Part shown: positions 33,195-42,564 of the stretch, piece after piece | Numbering within the stretch: the stretch's first letter is position 1 | Layout: the number at the start of each line of letters is the position of its first letter | Source of the DNA: Agrococcus sp. ARC_14 | GTDB lineage: Bacteria > Actinomycetota > Actinomycetes > Actinomycetales > Microbacteriaceae | Assembly: GCF_022436485.1 (NCBI RefSeq) | Contig: NZ_JAKUDO010000001.1 | Coordinates: 2,356,001-2,420,000 of the forward strand | Direction: 5' to 3' | DNA: 64,000 nucleotides | Program-made: the position numbers and the translations under genes | Notes under the pieces: model-generated | Databases searched by the model: none | Told to the model about the DNA's origin: nothing | The model's input: only the letters and a program-made list of their open reading frames with translations

Positions 33195-33797
33195 TCAGGG
33201 TGTGGATTCGCTGTGGGTCTGCAGATCGCTGCGCCGGAGGGCCTCGTCGAGGTGGCGCAGCGCGGCCAGCAGCGCCGCACCGCGCACCGCCTCGCGGTCG
33301 CCGGTGGCCTGGTGGGAGGACGAGCCGACGACCCTGCCGGCCACGGTCTCGACCTCGATGCCGATGTGGAACTCGCCCGGCGGATGGCCGTCCTGAGGTC
33401 CGGGGCCGGCGACCCCGGTGGTCGCGACGCCGATCGTGCAGGTCGCGCGGTCGGTCGCCGCGAGCTCGCGCACGCCGCGCGCCATCGCGATCGCGACGTC
33501 CGCATCCACGGGACCGCGCTCCGCGAGCAGCGACGCGGGCACCCGCAGCACCTCGTGCTTCATCTCGGTGGCGTACGCCACCACCCCCAGCCGCAGCACC
33601 CCGGAGGCGCCGGGTGTGCGCACGAGCGTCGCAGCGACGAGCCCGCCGGTGAGCGACTCGGCGATCGCGATCGTCACACCTCGCGCGGCCGCGCGCGCGA
33701 CGATCGAGCCGGAGAGCTCGGCGATCGCCCTGACGGCGGCGACGGCACCGGGCACCACCCGCTGCTGCCCGCGCGGCCCTGCCGACGCATCCGTCAC
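33195..33797 (-). CDS. cinA: CinA family protein, nicotinamide-nucleotide amidohydrolase domain
   Basis: A 200-residue protein with only the C-terminal CinA/PncC domain, which deamidates NMN. The motif ESLTGGLVAATLVRTPGASG has Leu where most members have Cys (ESCTGG); TIGVATTGVAGPGPQDGHPPG closes the active site. The GTG overlaps the pgsA stop by 4 bases (GTGA). Confidence 0.88.
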   Translation of the reverse strand: MTDASAGPRGQQRVVPGAVAAVRAIAELSGSIVARAAARGVTIAIAESLTGGLVAATLVRTPGASGVLRLGVVAYATEMKHEVLRVPASLLAERGPVDADVAIAMARGVRELAATDRATCTIGVATTGVAGPGPQDGHPPGEFHIGIEVETVAGRVVGSSSHQATGDREAVRGAALLAALRHLDEALRRSDLQTHSESTP

Positions 33798-34393
33798 CGC
33801 GACCTCACAGCCTGCACGACGAACTCGATGCCGGAGTAGACGGTGAGCGCGACCGCGATCGTCATCGAGACGACGCAGATCCAGACGCCCGGCTCGCCCA
33901 GCCACGCCTGCAGCGGCACGAGCGCGATCGGGAGGGCGATCGCCTGTGCCATGGTCTTCGCCTTGCCCGCCCAGTCGGCGGCGATCACCGTGCGGTTGGA
34001 GACCAGCAGCCGGTAGACGGTGATGCCCCACTCGCGCAGCAGCACGACGACCGTGATCCACCATGGCAGCTCACCCAGGATCGAGAGCACCACGAAGGCG
34101 CTGCCGGTGATCGCCTTGTCGGCGATCGGGTCGATGAGCTTGCCGAAGTCGGTCACGAGGCCGCGGCCGCGGGCGATCTGGCCGTCGATGAAGTCGGTCG
34201 CGATGAGCACCGCGAACAGCAGGGCCCCGAGCGTGCGGGCGAGCCCCGGCTCGGGGTTCATGAGCGCGACCGCGATGAAGACAGGCGTCAGCAGGATGCG
34301 CGTGACCGAGATGAGGTTCGGCACGCTCGCGACGCTTGCAGGCTCATCGCCACGACGCCAGACGCGGCCCCGCAACGGTCTCAGGATCCCCAT
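33794..34393 (-). CDS. pgsA: CDP-diacylglycerol--glycerol-3-phosphate 3-phosphatidyltransferase
   Basis: Membrane enzyme for phosphatidylglycerol synthesis, 199 residues. The CDP-alcohol phosphotransferase motif is complete: Asp67, Asp70-Gly71, Ala74-Arg75, Gly84, Asp88, Asp92. About five membrane helices are predicted. It is the first gene of pgsA-cinA, with TAGCCT 6 bases before the ATG. Another CDP-alcohol transferase specificity is possible. Confidence 0.9.
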   Translation of the reverse strand: MGILRPLRGRVWRRGDEPASVASVPNLISVTRILLTPVFIAVALMNPEPGLARTLGALLFAVLIATDFIDGQIARGRGLVTDFGKLIDPIADKAITGSAFVVLSILGELPWWITVVVLLREWGITVYRLLVSNRTVIAADWAGKAKTMAQAIALPIALVPLQAWLGEPGVWICVVSMTIAVALTVYSGIEFVVQAVRSR

Positions 34394-34399
34394 GCCAGG

Positions 34400-34405
34400 A
34401 GGCTA
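34400..34405 (-). promoter_or_regulatory. -10 element of leaderless pgsA
   Basis: TAGCCT, 6-base gap, ATG at 34393. Confidence 0.6.
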
Positions 34406-34464
34406 CCGCGCGCCGCGGCGTTGGCCGTCTGCGCGGGCTGTGAACCGGGTCGAGGGCGCTGCCG

Positions 34465-37395
34465 TCAGTCGCGACCGGTCAGCGACCAGGCGTCCTGGTC
34501 GTCGTCGCCGTCGGCCTCCACGACCTCAAGCCCTGCGCTGTTCGCCTCGTCGAAGGGGTCCGCGTAGCGGTCGTCGGTGTCGACCCAGGCGCTGCCCTCG
34601 TCGTCGGATGCGTCGGCTGCATCGAGCGAGTCGGGCACCGCGGGTGCCGATGCAGGCACGGACGACGGCGCCGGCTGTGCAGCCTGCACCGCCTGCGCGG
34701 GTGCGGGTGCGGTCGCAGGCGCCGAGGTCGCTGCCGACGACGAGGCGCCGCCGCGCAGCTCGGCGAGCACGGCCGCGAGGCCGTCCGGCGGCACGAGCAC
34801 ATCGCGTGCCTTCGAGCCCTCGGACGGGCCGACGATCTCGCGCGACTCCATGAGGTCCATGAGCCTGCCGGCCTTCGCGAAGCCCACGCGCAGCTTGCGC
34901 TGGAGCATCGAGGTGGATCCGAACTGCGTCGAGATGACGAGCTCTGCCGCAGCGCACAGGTCTTCGAGGTCGTCGCCGATGTCGGCGTCGATCTCACGCC
35001 GCTCCGCCACCTCGGCGACGTCGTCGCGGTAGTCGGGCTTGGCCTGGCCGGTGACGTGCTGCACCACCCGCTGGATCTCGGCCTCCTCGACCCAGGCGCC
35101 CTGCACGCGCATGGCCTTGTTGGCGCCCATGGGCAGGAACAGGCCGTCGCCCTGGCCGATGAGCTTGTCGGCGCCGGGCTGGTCGAGGATGACGCGCGAG
35201 TCGGTGACGCTCGAGACGGCGAACGCGAAGCGGCTCGGCACGTTGGCCTTGATGAGGCCCGTGACGACGTCGACGGAGGGCCGCTGCGTCGCGAGCACCA
35301 GGTGGATGCCGGCGGCGCGCGCGAGCTGCGTGATGCGCACGATCGAGTCCTCGACGTCGCGCGGGGCGACCATCATGAGGTCGGCGAGCTCGTCGACGAC
35401 GACCAGCAGGTAGGGATAGGGCTTCAGCGTGCGCTGGCTGCCTGCCGGCAGCACGATCTCGTCGGCACGCACCGCGGCGTTGAAGTCGTCGATGTGCTTG
35501 TAGCCGAACGACGCGAGGTCGTCGTACCGCATGTCCATCTCCTTCACGACCCACTGCAGCGCCTCCGCTGCCTTCTTGGGGTTCGTGATGATGGGCGTGA
35601 TCAGGTGCGGCACACCCTGGTAGGCGGTGAGCTCGACGCGCTTCGGGTCGACGAGCACCATGCGCACCTCGCTGGGCGTCGCGCGCATGAGCAGGCTCGT
35701 GATCATCGAGTTGACGAACGACGACTTGCCCGAGCCCGTGGAGCCTGCGACCAGCAGGTGGGGCATCTTGGCGAGGTTCGCGACCACGTAGCCGCCCTCG
35801 ACATCCTTGCCGATGCCGATCGTCATGGGGTGCTTCGAGTCGGCAGCCGCGCGCGAGCGCAGCACATCGCCGAGCTTCACCGTCTCGCGGTCGGGGTTCG
35901 GGATCTCGATGCCGATCGCGCTCTTGCCGGGGATGGGCGAGAGGATGCGCACCTCGTTCGACGCCACGGCGTACGAGAGGTTCTTGGAGAGCGCCGTGAC
36001 GCGCTCGACCTTCACGCCGGGCGCGACCGCGATCTCGTAGCGGGTGACCGTCGGGCCTCGGGAGAAGCCGGTGACCTTCGCGTCGACGTTGAACGACGAG
36101 AGCACCTGCGTGATGGACGCGACGATGTCGTCGTTGGCCTGCGAGCGGGCCTTCGGCGGCTCGCCCTGGCCGAGCGAGGCGACCGAGGGCAGTCGGTAGG
36201 GCCGCTCGCGCACGGGCGCGGGTGCCGCTGCCAGCAGCGGGCTGTCGGGGATCTCGCCGGTGTGCTTGCGCATCGCCTCCTCTGCCTGCTCGAGCGAGGC
36301 GAGCACGGATGTCGCGTAGTCGTCGTGCTCAGCGTCTGAGGCGTCGGCCGGCGGCAGCGGCTCCACCGGCGCCGCCGGCACCCGGTCGACGCGCGTCGTG
36401 GGCTGCTCGCGGTCGATCACGACGGGGCTGTCGTACGCCTGCTCGTGAGCGTCGCCCAGGTCGAGGCCATCGACGCCCTCGTACGGCGGGTCGACCTCGC
36501 GGCCGGTGGAGTTGCGGCGCCAGAAGGGCAGCGACTCCGCGCCCTCCAGGGGCTCTTCCTCTGCCAGCTCGGCCTTCGCGAGCTCCTTCGCCTCACGGCG
36601 AGCGCGGCGTGCGTCGTCGCGCTCCTCCGGCGTCGCGGTGTCGACGCCGAAGAGGTAGCCGTAGAGGTCGGTGAGACGCTCGGGGATGCGGTTCGGCGCC
36701 GTGCGGGTGACGACCAGCACGGACAGCAGCGCGATGAGCCCCAGCACGATGCCCGCGCCGATCGGGGTGAGCAGCGCGGCGAGCGGCGCAGACGCGACCC
36801 AGCCCAGGATGCCGCCGGCGTCGGCCAGGGCAGGCATGCCTTGGGACGCATCCGGCATGCCCGTGATCACGTGGCACAGGCCTGCGACCGAGATCAGCAG
36901 CAGCGCGAGGCCCACGCCGACGCGGCCGTTGTCGCTCACGGAGGCGGGGTGGCGGAACATCCAGAGGGCGAGCAGCACGAAGACCACCGGCAGCGCGATG
37001 GCGACCTGACCGAAGAGGCCTCCGAAGGTGTAGGCCGAGATCGCCTGCGCGACGGCGTTCGCGGGCAGGATCCACTCCACCACCGCGCCGAAGACGGCGA
37101 GGATCGAGAGGAAGAACGGCACGCCGTCGCGGCGCTCGTCCTTCGCGAGCTGCTCGCGGCCGAAGACGCGCGCGGCACCGCCGGTGGCATGCGCGAGGCC
37201 CATCCAGGCGCGCTGGCCGATGCCGGGCCCGTCATCCTCGAACACGGGCTGCGCCTTGGCGGCGCGCGTCTGCCGCTGCACCTTGGTGGTCGCGGTCGAC
37301 GTGCCCTTCGGCGCGGCGCCCTTCGACGAGGTCGTGCCCTTCGAGGAGGCAGGGCCCTTCGGCGTCACGGGGCGCGTCGGCTTGGTGGTGGACAT
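34465..37395 (-). CDS. ftsK: DNA translocase FtsK
   Basis: Septal DNA pump of 976 residues. A basic Ser/Lys/Thr-rich N-terminus (1-45) is followed by membrane helices between about 92 and 230 and an acidic linker (250-420). The motor follows (about 420-790), with Walker [10 protein letters not shown] at 551-559 and [11 protein letters not shown]. The winged gamma domain ends near [19 protein letters not shown]. Unlike most FtsK proteins, a tail of about 110 residues (Ala/Pro-rich, then very acidic) follows gamma. TAGGGT lies 6 bases before the ATG. Confidence 0.95.
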   Translation of the reverse strand: MSTTKPTRPVTPKGPASSKGTTSSKGAAPKGTSTATTKVQRQTRAAKAQPVFEDDGPGIGQRAWMGLAHATGGAARVFGREQLAKDERRDGVPFFLSILAVFGAVVEWILPANAVAQAISAYTFGGLFGQVAIALPVVFVLLALWMFRHPASVSDNGRVGVGLALLLISVAGLCHVITGMPDASQGMPALADAGGILGWVASAPLAALLTPIGAGIVLGLIALLSVLVVTRTAPNRIPERLTDLYGYLFGVDTATPEERDDARRARREAKELAKAELAEEEPLEGAESLPFWRRNSTGREVDPPYEGVDGLDLGDAHEQAYDSPVVIDREQPTTRVDRVPAAPVEPLPPADASDAEHDDYATSVLASLEQAEEAMRKHTGEIPDSPLLAAAPAPVRERPYRLPSVASLGQGEPPKARSQANDDIVASITQVLSSFNVDAKVTGFSRGPTVTRYEIAVAPGVKVERVTALSKNLSYAVASNEVRILSPIPGKSAIGIEIPNPDRETVKLGDVLRSRAAADSKHPMTIGIGKDVEGGYVVANLAKMPHLLVAGSTGSGKSSFVNSMITSLLMRATPSEVRMVLVDPKRVELTAYQGVPHLITPIITNPKKAAEALQWVVKEMDMRYDDLASFGYKHIDDFNAAVRADEIVLPAGSQRTLKPYPYLLVVVDELADLMMVAPRDVEDSIVRITQLARAAGIHLVLATQRPSVDVVTGLIKANVPSRFAFAVSSVTDSRVILDQPGADKLIGQGDGLFLPMGANKAMRVQGAWVEEAEIQRVVQHVTGQAKPDYRDDVAEVAERREIDADIGDDLEDLCAAAELVISTQFGSTSMLQRKLRVGFAKAGRLMDLMESREIVGPSEGSKARDVLVPPDGLAAVLAELRGGASSSAATSAPATAPAPAQAVQAAQPAPSSVPASAPAVPDSLDAADASDDEGSAWVDTDDRYADPFDEANSAGLEVVEADGDDDQDAWSLTGRD

Positions 37396-37401
37396 GCGAA
37401 C

Positions 37402-37407
37402 ACCCTA
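37402..37407 (-). promoter_or_regulatory. -10 element of leaderless ftsK
   Basis: TAGGGT, 6-base gap, ATG at 37395. Confidence 0.55.
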
Positions 37408-37560
37408 GATCGAGGCGACGACACGCCAGCGGAGGCACTCCGGGAGGCGCTCGATTGCGCGTTCGGAGCGGCGCGGCCGGCCGCGGCCGTGGAAGGATGG
37501 AAGCGGCGTGCCGCCGCCGCCAGCCGCCCCACCCAGCACCGCCGAGAGGCCCGCAGTCGC

Positions 37561-39225
37561 ATGAGCGTCACGCCCCCAGAGCGCACGTCCCTCCGCCCGC
37601 GCATCGCGCTGCTCGCTGCCGCGCTGGTGCTGGTGATCGCTCTCGTGGTCGGGATCGCTCAGCTCAGGGGTGGTGAGGAGCCGGAGCCCAGCGCGGCGCC
37701 GGCGGAGTCCGGACCGCCTGCCGACCCGGCCCCGAGTCCTGCGCCCGCCGCGCAGATCGATGCGCCTGGCTACGATCCGCACCCGGGTCCGTTCGCGCTC
37801 ACGCCGCTGGCCGAGGCCGACGGCGAGGCGATCACCGCAGCGCTCACGCTCGATCCGGCGGCCACCCGCACGGACGGCGTGGTCGGCTTCAGCTTCGAGG
37901 CGACCGAGCTCGCCTCCCCCGCCTGGGGATCCCCCGACTCCAACATCGAGGCGATGCTCGGAGCGCTCGACCGGCCGGTGCTGCGCTTCGGCGGCCTCGC
38001 CGTCGACCGGCGCACCTGGTGGTCCTCTGCCGCCGAACCTGCTCCCGACTGGGCCAGGGCCACCGTCACGCCCGCCGATCTCGAGCGGGTCGCCGCGACC
38101 GCCGAAGCGGTCGACGCCCGGGTGACGCTCGCGCTCGACCTCGGCCACGAGGATCCGGAGCGCGCCGCAGACATGGCGTCGCATGCCGCCGACGCGTTCG
38201 GCGAGCGGCTGCTCGCGATCTCGATCGGCAACGAGCCCAACGGCTACCACCTTCCGGACCAGCCCGAGCGATCGATCCGCGGCGCGGACTGGACGCCCGC
38301 CGCCTATCAGGCGTCGCTGCGCACCTATGCCGCCGCGATCGAGGCGGCGGTGCCCGGCGTCCCCATCGCCGGCCCGGGCGCCTTCGACGCCGTGTGGTGG
38401 CGCGCGTTCGCCGGGGCCGAGCTGCAGAATGCGCACGCGCTGTCGATGCACTGGTACCCGCTCTACAGCTGCGGGGAGGCCAATCCGCACGCGAACCCGA
38501 CCATCGAGAACCTCACCTCACCCGAGATGCGGGAGCGGGCCCAGAGCTTCGCCGGACGGGGCGCGGAGACCGCTGCCGAGCTCGGGCTGCCGCTGTGGGT
38601 GGAGGAGACCGGGCCCACGTCGTGCTCGGGCGGGAACGAGACCTCGCGCACCCACGCGCAGGCGCTCTGGACCGTCGACTTCGCGCTCACGCTGCAGGAG
38701 GTCGGCGCATCCCGCATCGCCTTCCATTCGACGCTGCAGGCATGCGATGGGGGCGCGCCCATGAGCGCGGTCTGCGCGAGCGGCCTGCATCACGATCCGG
38801 GAGCGCTCTTCAGCGGGCGCTCGAGCTTCCTCGCGCTCATGCAGCTCGGCTGGCTGCCCGACGGTCAGGTGCTGACGCCCGCCGTCAGCGGTGACGGGCG
38901 GGTCTTCGTGCACGCCGTCGCCGGCGACGACGGCTCCCTCGCGCTCATGGTCGTCGATCAGCGGGACCCCGAGGCCCAAGGAGCCGGCGCCGTCCCGGTG
39001 CAGGTCTCAGCGCCGACAGGGCTGCCCGACGGTGCGCCGGATGCGTGGACGCTCGCAGACGGGTCGCGGCTGACGGCGCCGTCCTTCGACGCGACGCAGA
39101 GCGCGCTCGGCGCACCCGCCGCCGTCGAGGGCGAGTTCTCGGGTGCGGTGCTTGCGGCAGATCGACCGCTCACGATCACGAGCGAGCCGGGCTCGACGAC
39201 GCTGCTGCGGCTCCAGGCGCCGTGA
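37561..39225 (+). CDS. Membrane-anchored glycoside-hydrolase-like protein (GH79-like)
   Basis: A 554-residue protein. It has a membrane anchor at about 15-36, a Pro/Ala/Glu linker (38-66) and a TIM-barrel-like domain (about 75-450). Key strands are VLRFGGLAVDRRTWW (140-154), the likely acid/base Glu225 in SIGNEPNGYH, and a likely nucleophile Glu348 or Glu349 in LWVEETGPTSC. A C-terminal beta domain (about 455-554) follows. The layout resembles heparanase-like family 79, but the family call is tentative. It is the only plus-strand gene between ftsK and the exporter, and a separate acquisition is possible. Confidence 0.65.
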   Translation: MSVTPPERTSLRPRIALLAAALVLVIALVVGIAQLRGGEEPEPSAAPAESGPPADPAPSPAPAAQIDAPGYDPHPGPFALTPLAEADGEAITAALTLDPAATRTDGVVGFSFEATELASPAWGSPDSNIEAMLGALDRPVLRFGGLAVDRRTWWSSAAEPAPDWARATVTPADLERVAATAEAVDARVTLALDLGHEDPERAADMASHAADAFGERLLAISIGNEPNGYHLPDQPERSIRGADWTPAAYQASLRTYAAAIEAAVPGVPIAGPGAFDAVWWRAFAGAELQNAHALSMHWYPLYSCGEANPHANPTIENLTSPEMRERAQSFAGRGAETAAELGLPLWVEETGPTSCSGGNETSRTHAQALWTVDFALTLQEVGASRIAFHSTLQACDGGAPMSAVCASGLHHDPGALFSGRSSFLALMQLGWLPDGQVLTPAVSGDGRVFVHAVAGDDGSLALMVVDQRDPEAQGAGAVPVQVSAPTGLPDGAPDAWTLADGSRLTAPSFDATQSALGAPAAVEGEFSGAVLAADRPLTITSEPGSTTLLRLQAP

Positions 39226-39273
39226 TGCGCAGCCGCTCCGGCAGCGCTTGCTGACGCACTGCGCGCGATCAGC

Positions 39274-40509
39274 TCAGAAGCGGATGGCCTCGATCACCTT
39301 CGAGCGGACGGCGATCGTGGCCGGGATGCTGCCGGCGATGGCGCCGACCGCAGCAGAGACCAGCAGCCCCGTGATCGCGGCCCCCATCGGGAATCCCGGC
39401 AGCGCGACGCCTGCGAGCCCCTGTGTGAGCAGATCCTGCACGGCTGGCAACCGGTACACGAAGATGCAGATCGCGATGCCGATGGCACCGGCGACGACCG
39501 TGCCGACGACCGACTCGAGCATGACGGCGACGAAGATGCGCCCCCGCGAGGCGCCGAAGGCACGGCGGATGCCGAACTCGCGCACGCGCTGTCGAATCGA
39601 CACGACCGCGACGGTGATCAGCCCGAGCGCACCGAGCAGCAGGATCACCCCCGCGGTGCCGACGAGCGTGAGCTGCAGCGGCATGAGCGGGTCGTAGTCG
39701 TCGCCCCACGCCTGCCAGTCGGTGCGCTGCGTGTCGACGGTCCACCCCGGCAGCGCCCCGGTCAGGTCCTGCGTCAGCATCCGGGTGCCGACGTCGGACA
39801 GCTCGGCCGGCACCCAGGCCTCGAGGCGCGGCGGGTTCATGTACGACATCGGCGCGCCGGCCTCTGGCATGCGCAGCAGGTCGCGCGGCAGCATCCACGC
39901 GTTCGGCCACTCGTCCTGCATGCCGCGGTCGATCACTCCGACGATGACCGCCGTCGTGCCGCCGATCTCGACGGTGCGGGTGGTCTGCAGGCTGTCGCCG
40001 AGCGCACCGAGCATGCCGCGGCTGACGACGACGGCGGGTGCGAGTCGCGCGCGGTCGCTCTCGACCAGGAAGCGGCCATCGGCGGCGCTGAGGTGACGCA
40101 TGAGCGCGTAGTCGGGCTCAACCCCCTGCACCGAGACGGACTGCGTGCCGGCGATGCCCTGGAACGAGACCTGTGCATCGGTGATCGTGCTCGAGTAGTC
40201 GATCTCGTAGCGATCGACCGCGTCGTCCATGGCATCGAGGATCGCGAGCGCGTCGGCGCTCGAGGGCGCGCTCGCGACGGGGTCCGTGCCGCTCTGGTCC
40301 TGCCACATGCTCGCCGTGAGCGTCGCGGCGCGACCGCTGCCCGACTCGAACGACACGAGCAGCGTCGAGCGAGCGAGCTCGCCGATGGCGACGGATGCGG
40401 TGAGCGCGGCGATGGCGAGCATGACGCCGATGAGGCTCATCAGCACGCGGCCGCGGTGGATGCGAAGCTCGGTCCAGGCGTCCTGGATGGCGGCGACGAC
40501 GTCGGTCAC
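39274..40509 (-). CDS. MacB-type ABC transporter permease
   Basis: FtsX-domain permease of 411 residues. A cytoplasmic N-terminus leads to helix 1 (about 20-43, RGRVLMSLIGVMLAIAALT). A large extracytoplasmic MacB-like domain spans about 45-280, and three helices follow at 280-405, with RVREFGIRRAFGASRGRIF between them. It overlaps its ATPase gene by 4 bases. The substrate is unknown; peptide, antibiotic or lipoprotein export are family possibilities. Confidence 0.88.
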   Translation of the reverse strand: MTDVVAAIQDAWTELRIHRGRVLMSLIGVMLAIAALTASVAIGELARSTLLVSFESGSGRAATLTASMWQDQSGTDPVASAPSSADALAILDAMDDAVDRYEIDYSSTITDAQVSFQGIAGTQSVSVQGVEPDYALMRHLSAADGRFLVESDRARLAPAVVVSRGMLGALGDSLQTTRTVEIGGTTAVIVGVIDRGMQDEWPNAWMLPRDLLRMPEAGAPMSYMNPPRLEAWVPAELSDVGTRMLTQDLTGALPGWTVDTQRTDWQAWGDDYDPLMPLQLTLVGTAGVILLLGALGLITVAVVSIRQRVREFGIRRAFGASRGRIFVAVMLESVVGTVVAGAIGIAICIFVYRLPAVQDLLTQGLAGVALPGFPMGAAITGLLVSAAVGAIAGSIPATIAVRSKVIEAIRF

Positions 40510-41201
40510 GCCGCCACCGCCTCGGTCGCCCCGAGGCGACCGTCGACGATCCGCAGCATGCGGCGCGCCCTCGCCGCCACCGCGACGTCGTGCGTGATGG
40601 TGACCAGCGCCGCATCGACGTCGGCGGCGACCTCGTCGAGCAGATCCATGATGCGCCCGCCCGTCTCGATGTCGAGCGCGCCGGTGGGCTCGTCGGCGAG
40701 GATCAGCCGAGGGCCGCGCACGAGCGCACGGGCGATCGCGACGCGCTGCTGCTCGCCGCCCGAGAGGTGGGTCGCCCTGGTGTCGACACGGTGGCCGAGG
40801 CCGACACGGTCGAGCATCTCGCGCGCCAGCCGGTGGCGCTGCCAGTAGCGCCTGCCCGCACCGTAGTGCAGCGGCACGGCGACGTTCTCAGCAGCCGTGA
40901 GCCCCTCGATGAGATTGAACTGCTGGAAGACGAAGCCGACGCTCGCGCCGCGCAGCCGATCGCGCCGCTTGGCGCTCATCAGCGCCACCGGCTCGCCGTC
41001 GAGCTCGACGACGCCGGTGGTGGGCTGATCGATGAGGCCCAGGATGTTGAGCAGCGTCGACTTGCCGGAGCCGCTCCTGCCGACGATCGAGACCCGATCA
41101 CCCGCGCCGACGTCGAGGTCGATGCCCTTGAGGATCTGCAGCGCAGGCCCATCGATGGTCGCGAACTGCCGCGTCACGCCGCGCAGGTGCAGGAGCGTCA
41201 C
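40506..41201 (-). CDS. MacB-type ABC transporter ATP-binding protein
   Basis: A 231-residue ATPase of the LolD/MacB class: Walker A GRSGSGKST, Q-loop VFQQFNLIEGLTAAENV, signature LSGGEQQR, Walker B LILADEPTGALD and switch His in ITHDVAV. The GTG overlaps the stop of the membrane-fusion gene by 4 bases. Confidence 0.9.
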   Translation of the reverse strand: MTLLHLRGVTRQFATIDGPALQILKGIDLDVGAGDRVSIVGRSGSGKSTLLNILGLIDQPTTGVVELDGEPVALMSAKRRDRLRGASVGFVFQQFNLIEGLTAAENVAVPLHYGAGRRYWQRHRLAREMLDRVGLGHRVDTRATHLSGGEQQRVAIARALVRGPRLILADEPTGALDIETGGRIMDLLDEVAADVDAALVTITHDVAVAARARRMLRIVDGRLGATEAVAA

Positions 41202-42385
41202 GGGAAGACCTCGCCGCCACAGAGCGCGGGGTCGGCGGACATCGGGTCGGAGCACGGGTCGACGGCGCCGGGCACGAACTGCAGCACCTGGTCTCCCTCG
41301 GCGAGGCCGGAGCGCACCTCGACCATCGAGCCGTCGCTGATGCCGAGCTCGACGCGCACCTCCTCGGGCTCGCCGGGCGCGCCGTCGGCACCGGTGGTGG
41401 GGCGGTAGGCGATGCCCACGTCGGCGCTGCCGAGCACCGCGGTCGTCGGCACGACCAGCACGTCGGCGGCGGAACCCGCGGCCAGCTCGACCTTCGCGGA
41501 CAGGCCGACGAAGACGCGCACGTCGTCGGGCACGGCGCAGGTGAGCGTGGCGCCGGAGCCGCTCGCGATCTCCTCGCCCACCGGCTGCGTGATCGTGACG
41601 TCGGTGCATGAGAAGGGCGCGGGCCCGGAGTCGATGGTGACGGTCGCCGCCGTCGGCTGCGACGTCAGGCGATACTGGTCCGCGGCGCCGACGGCAGCGC
41701 GCACGAGGTGCTGCGGCGGCTGCACGGCGCCCGCCTCGCCGCCCAGCTCGATCATCTGGCCTGCGAGCAGGTCGAAGCCGGTCAGCGTGCCTGCAGCGGG
41801 CGCGCGCATGTTCCAGATGGCGGCGCTCGGCTCGCCGATGGTGCCGTCCTCGGCGGGCTCCGGCTCAGACTCCACCCGCACCGTGAAGAGCACGTCGCCC
41901 TCGGCGACCTCCAGCCCGTCGTCGTAGTAGACGCGCGAGACCGTGCCCGTCTGCGTCGACCGGATGGGCACGGCCTCGACGGGCACGATGGTGCCGTCGA
42001 TCTCGACCGCGTTCTCGATCGAGCCGCGCTCGACGGCGACCATCGGCTCCTCGAACATGGCGCCCGCCATGGGATCCTCGGCGACCGCCTCGGTCGTGTC
42101 GGGGAAGAATGCCAGCTTGACGAGCGCGATCGCGATCGCGGCGATGACGGCAAGCTTCAGCACGGGCAGCACCCAGGTGCGCCAGGCGCCCGGCCCGCGC
42201 GCGGCCTTCTCGGCCTTGTGCAGCTGGCGGCGCTCGAGTGCCTCGAGCTTGCGCTGCTGCTGCTCCTGCCGACGCTCCTCGCGCGACGAGCGCGCGGCGT
42301 GCGAGGCAGGCGAAGGTCCCTCGGCGGGTGTGCTGAACAGGGCGTCGACATCCCGTTCGGGAGCGTTCTCATCCATCGGCGGCAC
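41198..42385 (-). CDS. Membrane fusion (HlyD/MacA-like) protein
   Basis: A 395-residue adaptor of the exporter. It has a charged, Gln/Arg-rich cytoplasmic N-terminus (1-65), one membrane helix (about 70-92) and extracellular lipoyl-like halves (VEAVPIRSTQTGTVSRVYYDDG; MRAPAAGTLTGFDLLAGQ) around a beta domain. GAGAGGA precedes GTG 42385; ATG 42376 is the alternative. It is the first gene of a three-gene operon. Confidence 0.85.
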   Translation of the reverse strand: MPPMDENAPERDVDALFSTPAEGPSPASHAARSSREERRQEQQQRKLEALERRQLHKAEKAARGPGAWRTWVLPVLKLAVIAAIAIALVKLAFFPDTTEAVAEDPMAGAMFEEPMVAVERGSIENAVEIDGTIVPVEAVPIRSTQTGTVSRVYYDDGLEVAEGDVLFTVRVESEPEPAEDGTIGEPSAAIWNMRAPAAGTLTGFDLLAGQMIELGGEAGAVQPPQHLVRAAVGAADQYRLTSQPTAATVTIDSGPAPFSCTDVTITQPVGEEIASGSGATLTCAVPDDVRVFVGLSAKVELAAGSAADVLVVPTTAVLGSADVGIAYRPTTGADGAPGEPEEVRVELGISDGSMVEVRSGLAEGDQVLQFVPGAVDPCSDPMSADPALCGGEVFP

Positions 42386-42493
42386 GGCGGCGTCCTCTCA
42401 GGCTGAGGGGCCGTGCGTCGTGCGTCGGCGCCCAGGGCTCCAACCTATGCGGCGACGATGCGTGCCAGCCTCATCCTGTCGGATGAGATGCGG

Positions 42494-42540
42494 GGTCTCG
42501 CGACGCGAGCGCCTGCGGCGCGCGCTCCTCGACCAGCGGA
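42494..42540 (+). repeat. REP-like palindromic element, copy B
   Basis: Starts GGTCTCGCGACGCG, has a GC-rich imperfect hairpin core, then CTCCTCGACCAGCGGA. It lies in the 179-base gap between the exporter operon and rnj. Confidence 0.6.
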
Positions 42541-42564
42541 GTGAGCGTGCGCCGATCAGCGGTT

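Noticed and set aside
36445..37560. Upstream extension of the glycosidase-like frame
   Set aside because: It is antisense to ftsK. The membrane anchor right after ATG 37561 marks the true start.
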